A DNA stretch of 64,000 nt. Origin: Bdellovibrio sp. ZAP7. Lineage in GTDB: Bacteria > Bdellovibrionota > Bdellovibrionia > Bdellovibrionales > Bdellovibrionaceae. The translations under genes and the position numbers were made by a program. The DNA lies in the NCBI RefSeq assembly GCF_006874645.1, contig NZ_CP030082.1:4059563-4123562 (forward strand), in the 5' to 3' direction. Positions 9,126-18,336 of this stretch are shown piece after piece. Each line of letters opens with the position of its first letter. Within the stretch, counting starts at the first letter, position 1. The notes beneath the pieces are model-generated. The model did no database searches, had not been told where the DNA came from, and saw only the letters and a list, made by a program, of their open reading frames with translations.

Positions 9126-9151
9126 GCTCTTTCCAAGGATGAAGAAAGAGC
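9126..9151 (+). other. Hairpin just upstream of the lytic transglycosylase start
   Basis: GCTCTTTC (9126-9133) pairs perfectly with GAAAGAGC (9144-9151) around a 10-base loop. The 3' arm ends seven bases before the ATG at 9159 and contains the only plausible purine-rich ribosome site, so the hairpin could limit initiation. A seven-codon open frame (ATG 9139, stop TGA 9160-9162) also overlaps the gene start as ATGA. The rest of the 8890-9158 gap shows nothing I can name. Confidence 0.35.
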
Positions 9152-9158
9152 GGGTTGC

Positions 9159-10688
9159 ATGATTAAAGTTAATTTGACCACCAAATTGGATACGAAAAAG
9201 AAGAAGTTCACCGCGGGCTTCGTGATGACCGTAGTGGCCCTCACGGGTGTTGTGGCTCTTTATAATTCTGTTCAAATGGTTGATACCGACACTTTACTTG
9301 CTGAAACATCTGCTCCCGTTGAAAAGTCCAATGAACCTATGGTTCTAGCAGCAAATTCTGATTCTGAAATGGATGGCGAAGCTACTGGATTTAATTTGGA
9401 AATCCCGCAATTCGTTGCACTGGATGAGGACACCGGCCCCATTGCTGAATCTGGCATTGTGGAAAACCGTGAGCATATCCTGAATGACTATCAAAATCTA
9501 ATCTCGGAAGAATTCCACATCCCTGAAAACCTGCGTGATCGTGTAGGTTTCTGGTTTGATATCTATACTCTTCATAACTCTAATAAACGCCTGATTCACC
9601 ACTCGGTTTACCCATGGATAGTGTTTGAAGTGGTCGACACGACAGACATTATTAATTCCGATACACCAAAACACCGCTGGATGAGAAATCTGAAAGCCGA
9701 CGCTTTGGTAAAACAACAGGTTGAAAAAACAAAGACGGCGTTGAAATCATTGGCTAAAAAGAAAAATCTTGATGATTTGACTGACGATGAAAAACGCGTG
9801 ATGGAAGCACTTTCCCATCTTGATGGCGACGTGAAAGAAAAAGCTAAATTCGCACTTAAAAATATCCGTGTGCAAACGGGTCAAAGAAACTTCTTCCAAG
9901 AGGGCTTGGAAGTATCTCCAAAATACCTTCCTGGTATGGAAGAAATCTTTGAAAATTACAATTTGCCGGTCGAGTTGACACGCATTCCATTTGTGGAAAG
10001 CTCTTTCAACAAACACGCAAAATCTAAAGTGGGTGCTTCAGGTATCTGGCAATTTATGGGTGGCACTGGCCGTAAATTCATGGTTGTGACAGACAATATC
10101 GATGAAAGACACTCTCCGTTTAAAGCGACTGTCGCTGCCGCCCAATTGCTTAAAGAAAACCACATGATCTTAAAGCGCTCATGGCCTTTGGCGATCACGG
10201 CGTGGAATCACGGTCCTCCGGGAATCCGCAAAGGTATGGCTAAAGCTAAATCACAAGATCTGGGCGAGATTATCGCTAAATACAGGACAAAATCATTCGA
10301 CTTTGCCTCTTCAAATTTCTATTCAGAATTTTTGGCAGCCTTGTTCGCTGAGAAATATCATGAAGAAGCGTTCAAAGATTTGAACTACTCTGAAAAGTTG
10401 AATCTGCATACAGTGAAGCTTTCCAGAAGCATCAACGCCAAAGATCTTTTGCGCAGAAGCAAACTTACTGAAGACAATTTTGTGATGTTTAATCCAGATT
10501 TGAAAAAAGCTGTAAAGATAAACGCGCAAGTTCCATCGGGATTTACTTTGATGTTGGATGATGACTCTCGTGATCTTCTAAAAGGAATCGTTGCTCAAGC
10601 GACCCTGGGTAAGAAACGTAAAGTTCCTAAAGCGAAAACGGCTTCAAGCGAAGTTTCCTTGAGCGAACCAGTAGCTCGCGATCTTTAA
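9159..10688 (+). CDS. Membrane-anchored lytic transglycosylase (MltD-like SLT domain)
   Basis: Cleaves peptidoglycan glycan strands to 1,6-anhydro-muropeptides. The 509-residue protein starts with a basic stretch and one N-terminal membrane helix (about residues 19-37, no lipobox), then an extended region of about 220 residues, then a Slt70-type domain. The catalytic Glu is Glu280 in FVESSFN, followed by GASGIWQFM and AITAWNHGPPGIRKGM, the family's signature blocks. After the catalytic domain comes a region resembling a degraded LysM-type repeat (LLRRSKLTEDNFVMFNPDLK), but no clear LysM domain. The architecture fits MltD, except that MltD is a lipoprotein. A predator could use it on its own or the prey's wall; that is inference. 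Confidence 0.88.
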   Translation: MIKVNLTTKLDTKKKKFTAGFVMTVVALTGVVALYNSVQMVDTDTLLAETSAPVEKSNEPMVLAANSDSEMDGEATGFNLEIPQFVALDEDTGPIAESGIVENREHILNDYQNLISEEFHIPENLRDRVGFWFDIYTLHNSNKRLIHHSVYPWIVFEVVDTTDIINSDTPKHRWMRNLKADALVKQQVEKTKTALKSLAKKKNLDDLTDDEKRVMEALSHLDGDVKEKAKFALKNIRVQTGQRNFFQEGLEVSPKYLPGMEEIFENYNLPVELTRIPFVESSFNKHAKSKVGASGIWQFMGGTGRKFMVVTDNIDERHSPFKATVAAAQLLKENHMILKRSWPLAITAWNHGPPGIRKGMAKAKSQDLGEIIAKYRTKSFDFASSNFYSEFLAALFAEKYHEEAFKDLNYSEKLNLHTVKLSRSINAKDLLRRSKLTEDNFVMFNPDLKKAVKINAQVPSGFTLMLDDDSRDLLKGIVAQATLGKKRKVPKAKTASSEVSLSEPVARDL

Positions 10689-10696
10689 TCGCGAGC
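10674..10696. terminator. Hairpin spanning the transglycosylase stop codon
   Basis: GCTCGCGAT (10674-10682) pairs perfectly with ATCGCGAGC (10688-10696) around CTTTA, enclosing the TAA stop. It lies between convergent genes and could act on both, but no T-run follows on either strand, so termination is uncertain. Confidence 0.42.
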
Positions 10697-10710
10697 CTTC
10701 TATAACAGTC

Positions 10711-13311
10711 CTAGATATCATTCGGTCCAACCAGAGAAATGATCTCTGGTTGCGAAAAGATCTTTTGAGCTAACTTCTGAATATCTTCAGGCGTAATCGC
10801 AAAATACTTATCTGCGACATCCAGGCTTTCACGATAGTCCAATCCGTAAATGTCATCGAATAAAATAGCATTACAGATCGTGCCTTTGCGTTGCAATTCG
10901 ATGTCATGGCGACCTATCAAGTATCTTTGCGCACGCGTCAGCTCTTCCTCGCCAACTTTAACTTCAGCCAGCTTATTGAATTCTGCTTTTAACATCTGAA
11001 TGGACTTTTGCGCCTTCTCTGGAGAACAACCAATATATCCACCAAAGTAGCCGCCTTCAATTCCTTCCATGTGCATCGGTGAAACTGAATACGCCAATGA
11101 GTTCTTATCACGAAGCTCCAAGAACAAACGACCACCTTGGCCACTTAAAATCGACTGAATGATTTCTAGAGTGTATCTTTCGGGACTTTTCAAAGTCAGA
11201 CCCTGATATCCCACGATGATGTGGCTTTGTTCTTTTTTTAGTTCGTGAAAGACATGACGGTTCTCAGTCACTTTGGTGATCGGAAAATGATTTTCAATTT
11301 TCTTCCCAGCCGGTAAAGCCGCTGTCACTTCTTCAAAAGCTTTCACCCATTTTTTCGCATCGACATCACCAACCACACACAAAGTAAGATTTTTTGCGTG
11401 AGCTACGTCGTTATAGTATTTACGAAGCGATGCCTGGCTGATGGCAGAGATGGATTTATCATCACCCAACAGATCACGAGAATAAGGGTGATTTTTAAAC
11501 ACTTCTTTCATGAAATTCATCACACAGATCTGTGATGGATTGTCATTACGAGACTTCACTTGATTCTTCTGCACCACTTTTTCACGTTCCAAGATGCCTT
11601 CAGGGAATTGTGGGTTCAGCAATGAATCAGTATAGATCTCAAGCATCTTGTCTTCGAATGGGGAAAGATAGTCCATCGACATACCGACAGAGTTTCTGCC
11701 GCCGAATGCACCAATCCCCGCAGCTAACTCGTCCACACGGTGATTGATATCATCCTCTGTGAACTTTTTAGAGCCAGACAGCCAGTTTCTTGAAAACAGC
11801 TCTGTCAATCCGTTCGTAGTTCCGTCTTCCATACGGGCGCCGCCCAGGAAGGCTGCTTTCATGGAAACGTAAGGAGTGTCTTTTTGTTCACGGATCAACA
11901 GTGTTGCCCCCGATTTCAAAGTAATTCTTTGAGTTTCTGGAGTGTGCTTAACTGCCTCGGTGTTGATCGAGAATTTTTTAGGAACAAACTTCGCTGGCTT
12001 CGCCTTAGACGGTTTAGTTTCAGCCAAAGATTTCTTTAAATTCTTAGCAAAAGTTTTCAAAGACTTCTCGGCGACCTTTTTATCCATGTTCGTCATAAGC
12101 GACAAACTAAAGGCATCTGCTTTAAAGTATTTCTTCGCGGCCTTTTGAATGTCTTCTGGCTTAAGCGAATACACTTGTTTCATGTATTTACGATAGTGAT
12201 CGTGATCACCATAGTAAAACTCATCGCCTCCGGCTTTTCTCGCAATGTTATCCACAGTCTCCATGGAATAAACTTCGTGGCTGGCAAAATTAGTGATCGC
12301 CTTTTGCATTTCCATTGGCGAAGGTGGTTCGTGAATAATACGAGTCAGTTCCGGAATCATCGCTGACAGTGCTTTATCAAGATTTTCTTGTTCAAGGTTA
12401 AAGGAAACCGCAAACAAACCATCATCCGGCATTGAATAACTAAAAGTTCCGACGGAGTTTGTTAATGGCTCTCTGATGCGCAAAGTTTGCATCAAGCGAG
12501 AAGAATCTCCTTGACCCAAGATCGCTGCCAAAACTTCAAGGGCCGCAATGTCTTTGTGCTTAACGTTGGGAATTCTCCAGCTTAAGTATCCAGTCGTCGT
12601 TTCAAACTTTGCCTGTTCAATCTTAATACGAATGCTTTTTTGCGCGGGCTCTTTGGTATGCGATGTCTTACGCAATTTAAACGGCTCAAAGCCGCCGAAC
12701 ATTTTTTCAACCTTTGTCTTCATTTCCTTGGATTCGAAATCGCCGGCAATAACCAGGAACATGTTCGAAGGAACATATCGACTTTGATAGTATTCACGAA
12801 TCTTTTTCGCGCTGACTTTTTTAACGACTTTGTCATAGCCAATGACTGGAGTACCGTAAGGGTGCTTACGGAAAATATTTGAAAATAAAAGCTGACTTGA
12901 TCTGCGGCCCGGGCTGTCTTGACCACGTTTGATTTCCTCGATCACCACTTCGCGTTCGTTATCGATTTCTTGGGGATCAAATGTCGGATACCCCATCATC
13001 TCGCTGATCACATCCATCGCGACATCAGTGAATTGTTTTGAAATCGTTACGTAAAAGACCGTTTGGTCAAATGACGTATAGGCGTTCAACTCCCCGCCGG
13101 ATCCCTCAACTGTTGAAGCGATTTCGCCCACTTTGTATTTACGAGTCCCTTTGAAAACCAAGTGCTCGATAAAGTGAGAAATCCCCTCTTCGCCTTTTTT
13201 CTCGTCGGCGGAGCCTGTTTTCACCCACATTTGAACTGAGACCACAGGGGACTTATGACTCTCTAATAAAAGGACTTTTAGACCGTTTTTTAGTTGAAAT
13301 TTTTTAGACAT
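10711..13311 (-). CDS. Dual-domain M16 family zinc metallopeptidase
   Basis: An 866-residue peptidase with two M16 halves in one chain. The first half has the inverted zinc motif His46-Phe-Ile-Glu49-His50 and the downstream REVVIEEIKR segment carrying the third zinc ligand. The second half (from about residue 450) has GLTELFSRN where HxxEH would lie, so it is the non-catalytic partner half. No signal peptide is evident, so it may be cytoplasmic, although some M16 peptidases act in the periplasm. Full-length M16 proteins of about 850-950 residues degrade small peptides. The start is 16 bases from the divergent hemW-like start. Confidence 0.9.
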   Translation of the reverse strand: MSKKFQLKNGLKVLLLESHKSPVVSVQMWVKTGSADEKKGEEGISHFIEHLVFKGTRKYKVGEIASTVEGSGGELNAYTSFDQTVFYVTISKQFTDVAMDVISEMMGYPTFDPQEIDNEREVVIEEIKRGQDSPGRRSSQLLFSNIFRKHPYGTPVIGYDKVVKKVSAKKIREYYQSRYVPSNMFLVIAGDFESKEMKTKVEKMFGGFEPFKLRKTSHTKEPAQKSIRIKIEQAKFETTTGYLSWRIPNVKHKDIAALEVLAAILGQGDSSRLMQTLRIREPLTNSVGTFSYSMPDDGLFAVSFNLEQENLDKALSAMIPELTRIIHEPPSPMEMQKAITNFASHEVYSMETVDNIARKAGGDEFYYGDHDHYRKYMKQVYSLKPEDIQKAAKKYFKADAFSLSLMTNMDKKVAEKSLKTFAKNLKKSLAETKPSKAKPAKFVPKKFSINTEAVKHTPETQRITLKSGATLLIREQKDTPYVSMKAAFLGGARMEDGTTNGLTELFSRNWLSGSKKFTEDDINHRVDELAAGIGAFGGRNSVGMSMDYLSPFEDKMLEIYTDSLLNPQFPEGILEREKVVQKNQVKSRNDNPSQICVMNFMKEVFKNHPYSRDLLGDDKSISAISQASLRKYYNDVAHAKNLTLCVVGDVDAKKWVKAFEEVTAALPAGKKIENHFPITKVTENRHVFHELKKEQSHIIVGYQGLTLKSPERYTLEIIQSILSGQGGRLFLELRDKNSLAYSVSPMHMEGIEGGYFGGYIGCSPEKAQKSIQMLKAEFNKLAEVKVGEEELTRAQRYLIGRHDIELQRKGTICNAILFDDIYGLDYRESLDVADKYFAITPEDIQKLAQKIFSQPEIISLVGPNDI

Positions 13312-13327
13312 ACTCTAGATAACTCCC

Positions 13328-14500
13328 ATGGCTTTTGGCGTTTACGTTCACATTCCCTACTGTATTCAGCGCTGCACATATTGTGACTTCGCGACTTATG
13401 AGCAAAGTAAGATTTTGCCTCCGGATCAGTACGTCCAATTGCTGTTTGAGGAGATTCGCCAAAAGCATCGCTATTATCAGCCTCAAAAGTTAGACACACT
13501 TTACTTCGGTGGTGGAACACCCAGTTTGATCCCAGCTCATCTTATTGTAGCCGTCATAAAAGAGTTGGGTAGATATGGCTATACAACTGGACCCGAAACC
13601 GAAATCACCATCGAGATCAATCCGGCGACCGTCGACAAAGATAAACTGAAAATGTACATCGACCACGGAGTGAATCGTTTTAGTGTCGGTGCTCAAACTT
13701 TTGATGATCGCTTGTTGAAAATGGTTCACCGCGAACACTCCGCAAAACAAACGCTTGAGACCCTGGACCTTTTGCGGGCACACAATCTGAATTTCAGCTT
13801 CGACATCTTGTTTGCGTTGCCGTCTCAGACTCTTGAAGGCTTAAAAAACGATGTGCGTATCGCAGTTGAACAAGGTGCAAAACATATTAGCCCCTATTGT
13901 TTGACAGTTCCTGATGGTCATCCACTTTCCAAAGGCCGTGCGCTTGAGGATGAACAAGTCGATATGTTTGATTTTATCGCGAGCGAATTAACAGGTCGCG
14001 GTTTTCAACAATATGAAATTTCTAATTTCGCAATCCCCGGTTATGAATCCCGTCACAACATGTTGTACTGGATTGATCAGCCCTATTGGAGTTTGGGACT
14101 AAGTTCTCATTCGTATTCCAAAGAATCCCCATGGGGCACGCGTTATTGGAATTTGAATTCCATTGGCGAATACAAGAAGCAGATTCTGGAGCACGAGGGC
14201 AAAGAATTTACTTCGCCGTCTCAACATTTGCCTGACTCCCAAGTCGAGGCCCTGGAAATGCATCAAGCCCTCACGGACTTTTGTCATACTTCGATGCGTT
14301 TGATGCGTGGCCTCAATGAGCGCGAGCTTCAGGAGAAATTCCCTGTCGCAGTTTATCATCAAGTATCCAGTATTATGAGCAAACTAATGGGCAATGGCTG
14401 GGTTCAAGCTGACCAGGGGCACTGGTCCTTAACACGAGAAGGCCTTGTTATTAGTAACAAAGTTTTCCAAGAGCTAACCTTCTTAAAAGAAGATGTCTAG
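13328..14500 (+). CDS. hemW: HemW-like radical SAM protein (coproporphyrinogen III oxidase-like)
   Basis: A 390-residue radical SAM protein with the cluster-binding motif Cys12-x3-Cys16-x2-Cys19 (PYCIQRCTYCDF), the SAM-binding FGGGTPS near residue 61, and the HemW-type C-terminal wing. HemW proteins bind heme and are heme chaperones; many are misannotated as the oxygen-independent oxidase HemN. The N-terminus starts directly at the HIPYC motif without the 30-60 extra residues of HemN, which favours HemW. There is no clear ribosome site before ATG 13328 and only 16 bases separate it from the divergent M16 start, so its promoter must overlap the M16 coding region or the mRNA has a very short leader. 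Confidence 0.86.
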   Translation: MAFGVYVHIPYCIQRCTYCDFATYEQSKILPPDQYVQLLFEEIRQKHRYYQPQKLDTLYFGGGTPSLIPAHLIVAVIKELGRYGYTTGPETEITIEINPATVDKDKLKMYIDHGVNRFSVGAQTFDDRLLKMVHREHSAKQTLETLDLLRAHNLNFSFDILFALPSQTLEGLKNDVRIAVEQGAKHISPYCLTVPDGHPLSKGRALEDEQVDMFDFIASELTGRGFQQYEISNFAIPGYESRHNMLYWIDQPYWSLGLSSHSYSKESPWGTRYWNLNSIGEYKKQILEHEGKEFTSPSQHLPDSQVEALEMHQALTDFCHTSMRLMRGLNERELQEKFPVAVYHQVSSIMSKLMGNGWVQADQGHWSLTREGLVISNKVFQELTFLKEDV

Positions 14501-14577
14501 GTTCCAAAAATCTGCTCCCACCGTAATTGACAATATCTAATGAATACACAATCTTAAGTATTGCGAAAGGATCCCTC

Positions 14578-15099
14578 ATGTCAGAAGAAAACAACTCTCA
14601 AAATTCTAATCCTGCGGCATCATCTGAAAATTTCGATGTCTCTTCTGAAATTCAAAAACTTCAAGAACAGGCAGAGAAGTATAAAAACGATTTTTTATAC
14701 CTGCGCGCAGAATTTGAAAACTACAAGCGTAACGCAATCAAAGAACGTTCAGAGTTAATGAAGTACGGTGGCGAGCGCTTCATCCGTGATCTTTTGGATA
14801 TCGTTGATAATTTCGATCGCGCTCTGCAAGTGAATGTAACCGCAGAAAATCTTAACACTTTCAAACAAGGTGTTGAGATGACGGCCTCTGAACTTAAAAA
14901 TCTTTTGGTTAAGCACTCGGTGACGGAAATCCCTTCAGAAGGCGCACCTTTTGATCCAAACATTCACGAAGCCCTTAGTGCCGAAGCTACTGACAAAGTC
15001 GCTCCCGGCCATGTGGCTCGCGTGTTTAAAAAACCTTACAAATTGCACGACAAGGTGATTCGCACAGGCCAAGTGGTTGTCGCGAAGAAACCAGAATAA
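14578..15099 (+). CDS. grpE: Nucleotide exchange factor GrpE
   Basis: Releases ADP from DnaK. The 173-residue protein has an acidic, disordered N-terminus, a long coiled coil (about residues 20-65), the signature region around NYKRNAIKERSELMKYG and LLDIVDNFDRAL, and the C-terminal beta wing (HEALSAEATDKVAPGHV). ATG 14578 is chosen because GAAAGGA at 14565-14571 is a good ribosome site; the in-frame start 51 bases upstream adds unconserved sequence. It is followed after 10 bases by the J-protein gene. dnaK is not in the window. Confidence 0.95.
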   Translation: MSEENNSQNSNPAASSENFDVSSEIQKLQEQAEKYKNDFLYLRAEFENYKRNAIKERSELMKYGGERFIRDLLDIVDNFDRALQVNVTAENLNTFKQGVEMTASELKNLLVKHSVTEIPSEGAPFDPNIHEALSAEATDKVAPGHVARVFKKPYKLHDKVIRTGQVVVAKKPE

Positions 15100-15109
15100 G
15101 AGGCTTTGA

Positions 15110-16120
15110 TTGTCTAAGAAGGACTACTACTCCCTTTTAAATGTTTCGCGTACAGCGACTGCGGACGAGATTAAGAAATCTTTCCGCAAGCTTGCGATGC
15201 AGTATCATCCGGATAAAAATCCTGGGGATAAAAAGGCTGAGGAGAAATTCAAGGAACTCAGCGAAGCATACGAAGTTTTAAGCGATACTAAAAAACGCGA
15301 AATGTATGATCAGTTTGGCCACGCCGGCCCAGGTTTTGGGGGCGGCGGCGGAGCTGGTGGACCATTCGGTGGCGCCGGAGGATTCGGCGGTTTCGGCAAC
15401 AGTGGCGGCTTTGGCGGCGCTGGTGGTGGAGCCGGTGGAGATCCCTTCCAAGATATCTTTGGCGATGTCTTTGGAGACATTTTCGGTGGCGCCCGTGGTG
15501 GTCCTGGAGCAGGTGCGCGCACGCGCCGCCCACAAAAAGGCACAGATCTGCGCTATACTTTGAATGTTACGTTCGAAGAGGCTGCCGTCGGCACGGAAAA
15601 AGTAATTAGTTTCATGCGCCAACGTGGCAACAAAGAAGAATCCGCAAAATTGTCTGTTAACGTCCCTGCCGGTGTGAAAGAAGGCCAACGCCTTAAACTT
15701 TCTGGCGAGGGCGATGCTGCTGGCGGAAGCGCCGGTGATTTGTATGTGATTATCGCCGTTCAAGAGCACCCTTTGTTTAAGCGTGCTGAAAACGATGTGA
15801 CTCTGGATTTGCCAATCACTTATACCGACGCAATTTTGGGAACTAATATTGAAGTTCCGACTTTGACGGGCAAAGCGATGATTCGCATTCCACCAGGGAC
15901 TCACTCGGGTCAGAATTTCCGTCTTAAAGGAAAAGGCTTCCCAAAAATTGGCGGTTTTGGCACGGGAGATATGATGGTGCGAATTTTAGTCGACACTCCT
16001 CACAATCTTTCTAGCCGACAAAAAGAATTAATTGAAGAATTGGCTAAGTCCGGGGAAGCAACACCTATGGTGAAGGCTTTCCACGAAAAAGTATCTCATT
16101 TGATGAGGAATAGAAAATGA
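15110..16120 (+). CDS. DnaJ-family co-chaperone without zinc finger (class B J-protein)
   Basis: Delivers clients to DnaK and stimulates its ATPase. The 336-residue protein has an N-terminal J domain with HPD in YHPDKNPG (about residues 33-35), a long Gly/Phe-rich linker (about residues 73-140, with many GGFGG units), and the C-terminal substrate-binding beta domains. The four CxxCxGxG repeats of canonical DnaJ are absent: the chain runs from the Gly-rich linker straight into [14 protein letters not shown]. It is therefore of class B (CbpA/DJA-like). The start is TTG at 15110, supported by AAGAGG six bases upstream and an immediate J domain (SKKDYYSLL). Position beside grpE suggests it may act as a main J-protein here. 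Confidence 0.93.
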   Translation: MSKKDYYSLLNVSRTATADEIKKSFRKLAMQYHPDKNPGDKKAEEKFKELSEAYEVLSDTKKREMYDQFGHAGPGFGGGGGAGGPFGGAGGFGGFGNSGGFGGAGGGAGGDPFQDIFGDVFGDIFGGARGGPGAGARTRRPQKGTDLRYTLNVTFEEAAVGTEKVISFMRQRGNKEESAKLSVNVPAGVKEGQRLKLSGEGDAAGGSAGDLYVIIAVQEHPLFKRAENDVTLDLPITYTDAILGTNIEVPTLTGKAMIRIPPGTHSGQNFRLKGKGFPKIGGFGTGDMMVRILVDTPHNLSSRQKELIEELAKSGEATPMVKAFHEKVSHLMRNRK

Positions 16121-17784
16121 CATCGAAGCTCGCTCTGATTTTCTCCGCACTTGTAATGGCTTCTTGTACGACAACCACGACGAAGAAAACGGAGATCAAG
16201 CAAGCTCCGGTCGCGACTAAAACTAACGGGAAAAAAGGCAAAGGCATGTCAGGGCTGGCTGCAAAGCCCCCTCCCGAGCCAGTTCCCGCTCCGCAAATTC
16301 CTGCACCAGTAGTAAATGATCCGATGGCGGCTCTTAAGAATTTGGTCGTGCTATCTGTTCAAGCTCCTACGAAACAAGAACAAGATGTTTATCGCCTGAA
16401 AGCGATTGAAGATGTTGAAAACCGTCTGAATGAAAAACAACTCGAAGAAGTGGCAGATAATTCTGACTACGGATTCTTGCGTGGTCATGCGATGTCTCGC
16501 CTGGCTGATAAAGCCTTAGATGAGCGCGATATCTATAAAGCTAAAAAATATTATTCAGGTGTGATTGATTATTTGCCGGAAAGTGATCTTGCTGCCCGCG
16601 CTAAAGATATTTTGTCACAGCTTGAGGCCGCAAAAACAGTGCAATCAAAAACTATTGGGGTGGTACTTCCTTTAAGTGGAAAAAATGCGCCCGTCGGTCA
16701 ACGTGCCCTTCGTGGCCTGGAAATGGGCCTGGGCCTTCACGTTCCGGGTTCAGGGTTTAAGCTTGCGGTAATGGACAGTGAGGGTAATCCCGACTCTGCT
16801 CGCCGTGGTGTTGAGCGTTTAGTCAAAGAAGACAATGTTATTGCCGTTGTCGGTAGCTTACTTAGTAAGACGGCACCCGCAGTGGCGGCGAAATCTGACG
16901 AGCTGGGCGTTCCAAGCATCGCACTTTCTCAACGTTCAGGATTAACAGAGATTGGGCCTTCAGTTTTCAGAAACTCCCTGACCAGTGAAATGCAAGTTCG
17001 TCAGCTGGTTAGAACGGCGATGGATGATCTGGGCATGAAAAAGTTCGCCGTACTTTATCCGAACGATCAGTATGGAGTCGAATTCACAAATATCTTTTGG
17101 GATGAAGTATTGGCTCGTGGCGGGCAAATTACGGCGATCCAAACTTATTCCACTAAAGAAACTGATTTCCGTCTGGTCGTACAACGCCTAGTGGGCACGT
17201 ATTATGGTGAAGGTCGTCAAGATGAGTTCAATTTGCGCCTGAAAGATTTGAAACATTCCGACAGAAAACGTTCTGTCCGTAAAGATAACACTGAGAACGT
17301 TCTCCCGCCGGTAACGGATTTTGATGCGATCTTTATTCCCGATAGCGCTAAGGCTATGGGTCAAATTGCTGCGATGCTCGCATTTAACGACGTGCGTGGT
17401 GTAAAGCTGATGGGCACAAACTTGTGGAACACGGCGGGTGTTGCAAAGCGTGCTGGTAACTTTGCGAACAACTTGATGTTCGTGGACTCTATGGCTCCGA
17501 CTTCGCAGGAACAATCTCGCTTTCTAACTGAATATAAAAATCTTTACGGCGAAGCACCGACGCTGATTGAAGTTCAGGCGTATGATGCAGGTTTGATTTT
17601 GCGTCAATTGGTGGCCTCAGGAGCCGATTCTAGAGAGGCTTTGACAGCTAAGCTCCTAGGGTTAAAGAAGTTCCCAGGATCCCTTGGCACGCTTTCTATG
17701 AGCTCTGAGCGCGAGATCGAACGCCCTGTGGTTTCCCTTACCGTGGAAAAAGGTGAAATTGCACCCCTCCGCGTTCGCCAATAG
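16117..17784 (+). CDS. LpoA-like lipoprotein with periplasmic binding-protein fold
   Basis: A 555-residue lipoprotein: signal peptide with lipobox VMASC (Cys near residue 17), a Pro-rich linker ([14 protein letters not shown]), a helical region of about 120 residues that looks like TPR repeats, then a type I periplasmic binding domain from about residue 185 ([19 protein letters not shown], later [12 protein letters not shown]). This two-part layout is that of LpoA, the outer-membrane activator of penicillin-binding protein 1A, rather than a transport binding protein. No ABC transporter genes are adjacent. It overlaps the J-protein stop by four bases (ATGA), an unexpected coupling of an envelope protein to chaperone genes. 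Confidence 0.82.
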   Translation: MTSKLALIFSALVMASCTTTTTKKTEIKQAPVATKTNGKKGKGMSGLAAKPPPEPVPAPQIPAPVVNDPMAALKNLVVLSVQAPTKQEQDVYRLKAIEDVENRLNEKQLEEVADNSDYGFLRGHAMSRLADKALDERDIYKAKKYYSGVIDYLPESDLAARAKDILSQLEAAKTVQSKTIGVVLPLSGKNAPVGQRALRGLEMGLGLHVPGSGFKLAVMDSEGNPDSARRGVERLVKEDNVIAVVGSLLSKTAPAVAAKSDELGVPSIALSQRSGLTEIGPSVFRNSLTSEMQVRQLVRTAMDDLGMKKFAVLYPNDQYGVEFTNIFWDEVLARGGQITAIQTYSTKETDFRLVVQRLVGTYYGEGRQDEFNLRLKDLKHSDRKRSVRKDNTENVLPPVTDFDAIFIPDSAKAMGQIAAMLAFNDVRGVKLMGTNLWNTAGVAKRAGNFANNLMFVDSMAPTSQEQSRFLTEYKNLYGEAPTLIEVQAYDAGLILRQLVASGADSREALTAKLLGLKKFPGSLGTLSMSSEREIERPVVSLTVEKGEIAPLRVRQ

Positions 17785-17820
17785 GCGCTATAAAAATATT
17801 TAATGACCTTTTTTTAACCG

Positions 17821-17888
17821 GCCCCCTCCCCTTCCTCGTCTAAGGAACACAAAGCGGCAAGCAAGTCGCTAATCCTAAAGAAGGGGGC
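17821..17888 (+). other. Long-range pairing over the dksA-like ribosome site
   Basis: GCCCCCT (17821-17827) is complementary to AGGGGGC (17882-17888), which is the ribosome site of the gene starting at 17893. Pairing across a 54-base loop, with a smaller internal hairpin at GCGGCAAGCAAGTCGC, would mask initiation. Seen as sequence complementarity only. Confidence 0.3.
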
Positions 17889-17892
17889 TGTT

Positions 17893-18264
17893 ATGAAGAC
17901 GCAGATTACAGAAACAATCGTTACCGAGTGCCGTAGAAAACTAATTCTGACAAAACAAGATATTCTGAATCGTATCAGAGCAGCCCAATCCGCTTTCGTT
18001 CACGCAGAAAAGTCTGGCGACGAAGGAGATGTGTCAGCAGCACACATCGAGGAACACACTTTTTTAGTTTCACAAGAGCGCATGAGAAACCAACTACTCG
18101 AGATCGAGATGGCCCTGGGCAGAATAGAGACCGGCACTTTCGGTATGTGTGAAGAAACCGAAGAGCCCATCGAAGCTGAAAGACTTCTTGCGATCCCTTG
18201 GACTCGTCTCAGCATTGAAGGTGCGGAAATGCGCGAAGCAGTAGGCAGAAAGTTTGCACGCTAG
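17893..18264 (+). CDS. DksA/TraR family protein lacking the zinc cysteines
   Basis: A 123-residue protein with the DksA-type layout: a long helical hairpin, the linking segment EIEMALGRIETGTFGMC, then the position of the C4 zinc finger. Only the first cysteine remains (GMCEETEEPIEAERL); the other three are replaced, so zinc is probably not bound. Cysteine-poor DksA paralogues are known in other bacteria. DksA proteins bind the RNA polymerase secondary channel and modulate initiation with ppGpp; whether this one does is inference. A GGGGG ribosome site lies six bases before the ATG. A second, C4-containing paralogue follows at 18446. Confidence 0.85.
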   Translation: MKTQITETIVTECRRKLILTKQDILNRIRAAQSAFVHAEKSGDEGDVSAAHIEEHTFLVSQERMRNQLLEIEMALGRIETGTFGMCEETEEPIEAERLLAIPWTRLSIEGAEMREAVGRKFAR

Positions 18265-18270
18265 AAAAAA

Positions 18271-18306
18271 TCTGTTTCACTTTCTGTTTCTGTTTCACTT
18301 TCTGTC
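18271..18306. repeat. 18-bp direct tandem repeat, two copies
   Basis: TCTGTTTCACTTTCTGTT (18271-18288) is repeated as TCTGTTTCACTTTCTGTC (18289-18306), 17 of 18 identical, between the first DksA-like stop and its terminator. Confidence 0.8.
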
Positions 18307-18336
18307 TCGACACTTTTCCTCTGACAGCTATGCAGC

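Noticed and set aside
14527..14555. TTGACA before grpE as a sigma70 promoter
   Set aside because: The -35 is perfect but no acceptable -10 lies at 16-18 bases, so it is left out as a feature.
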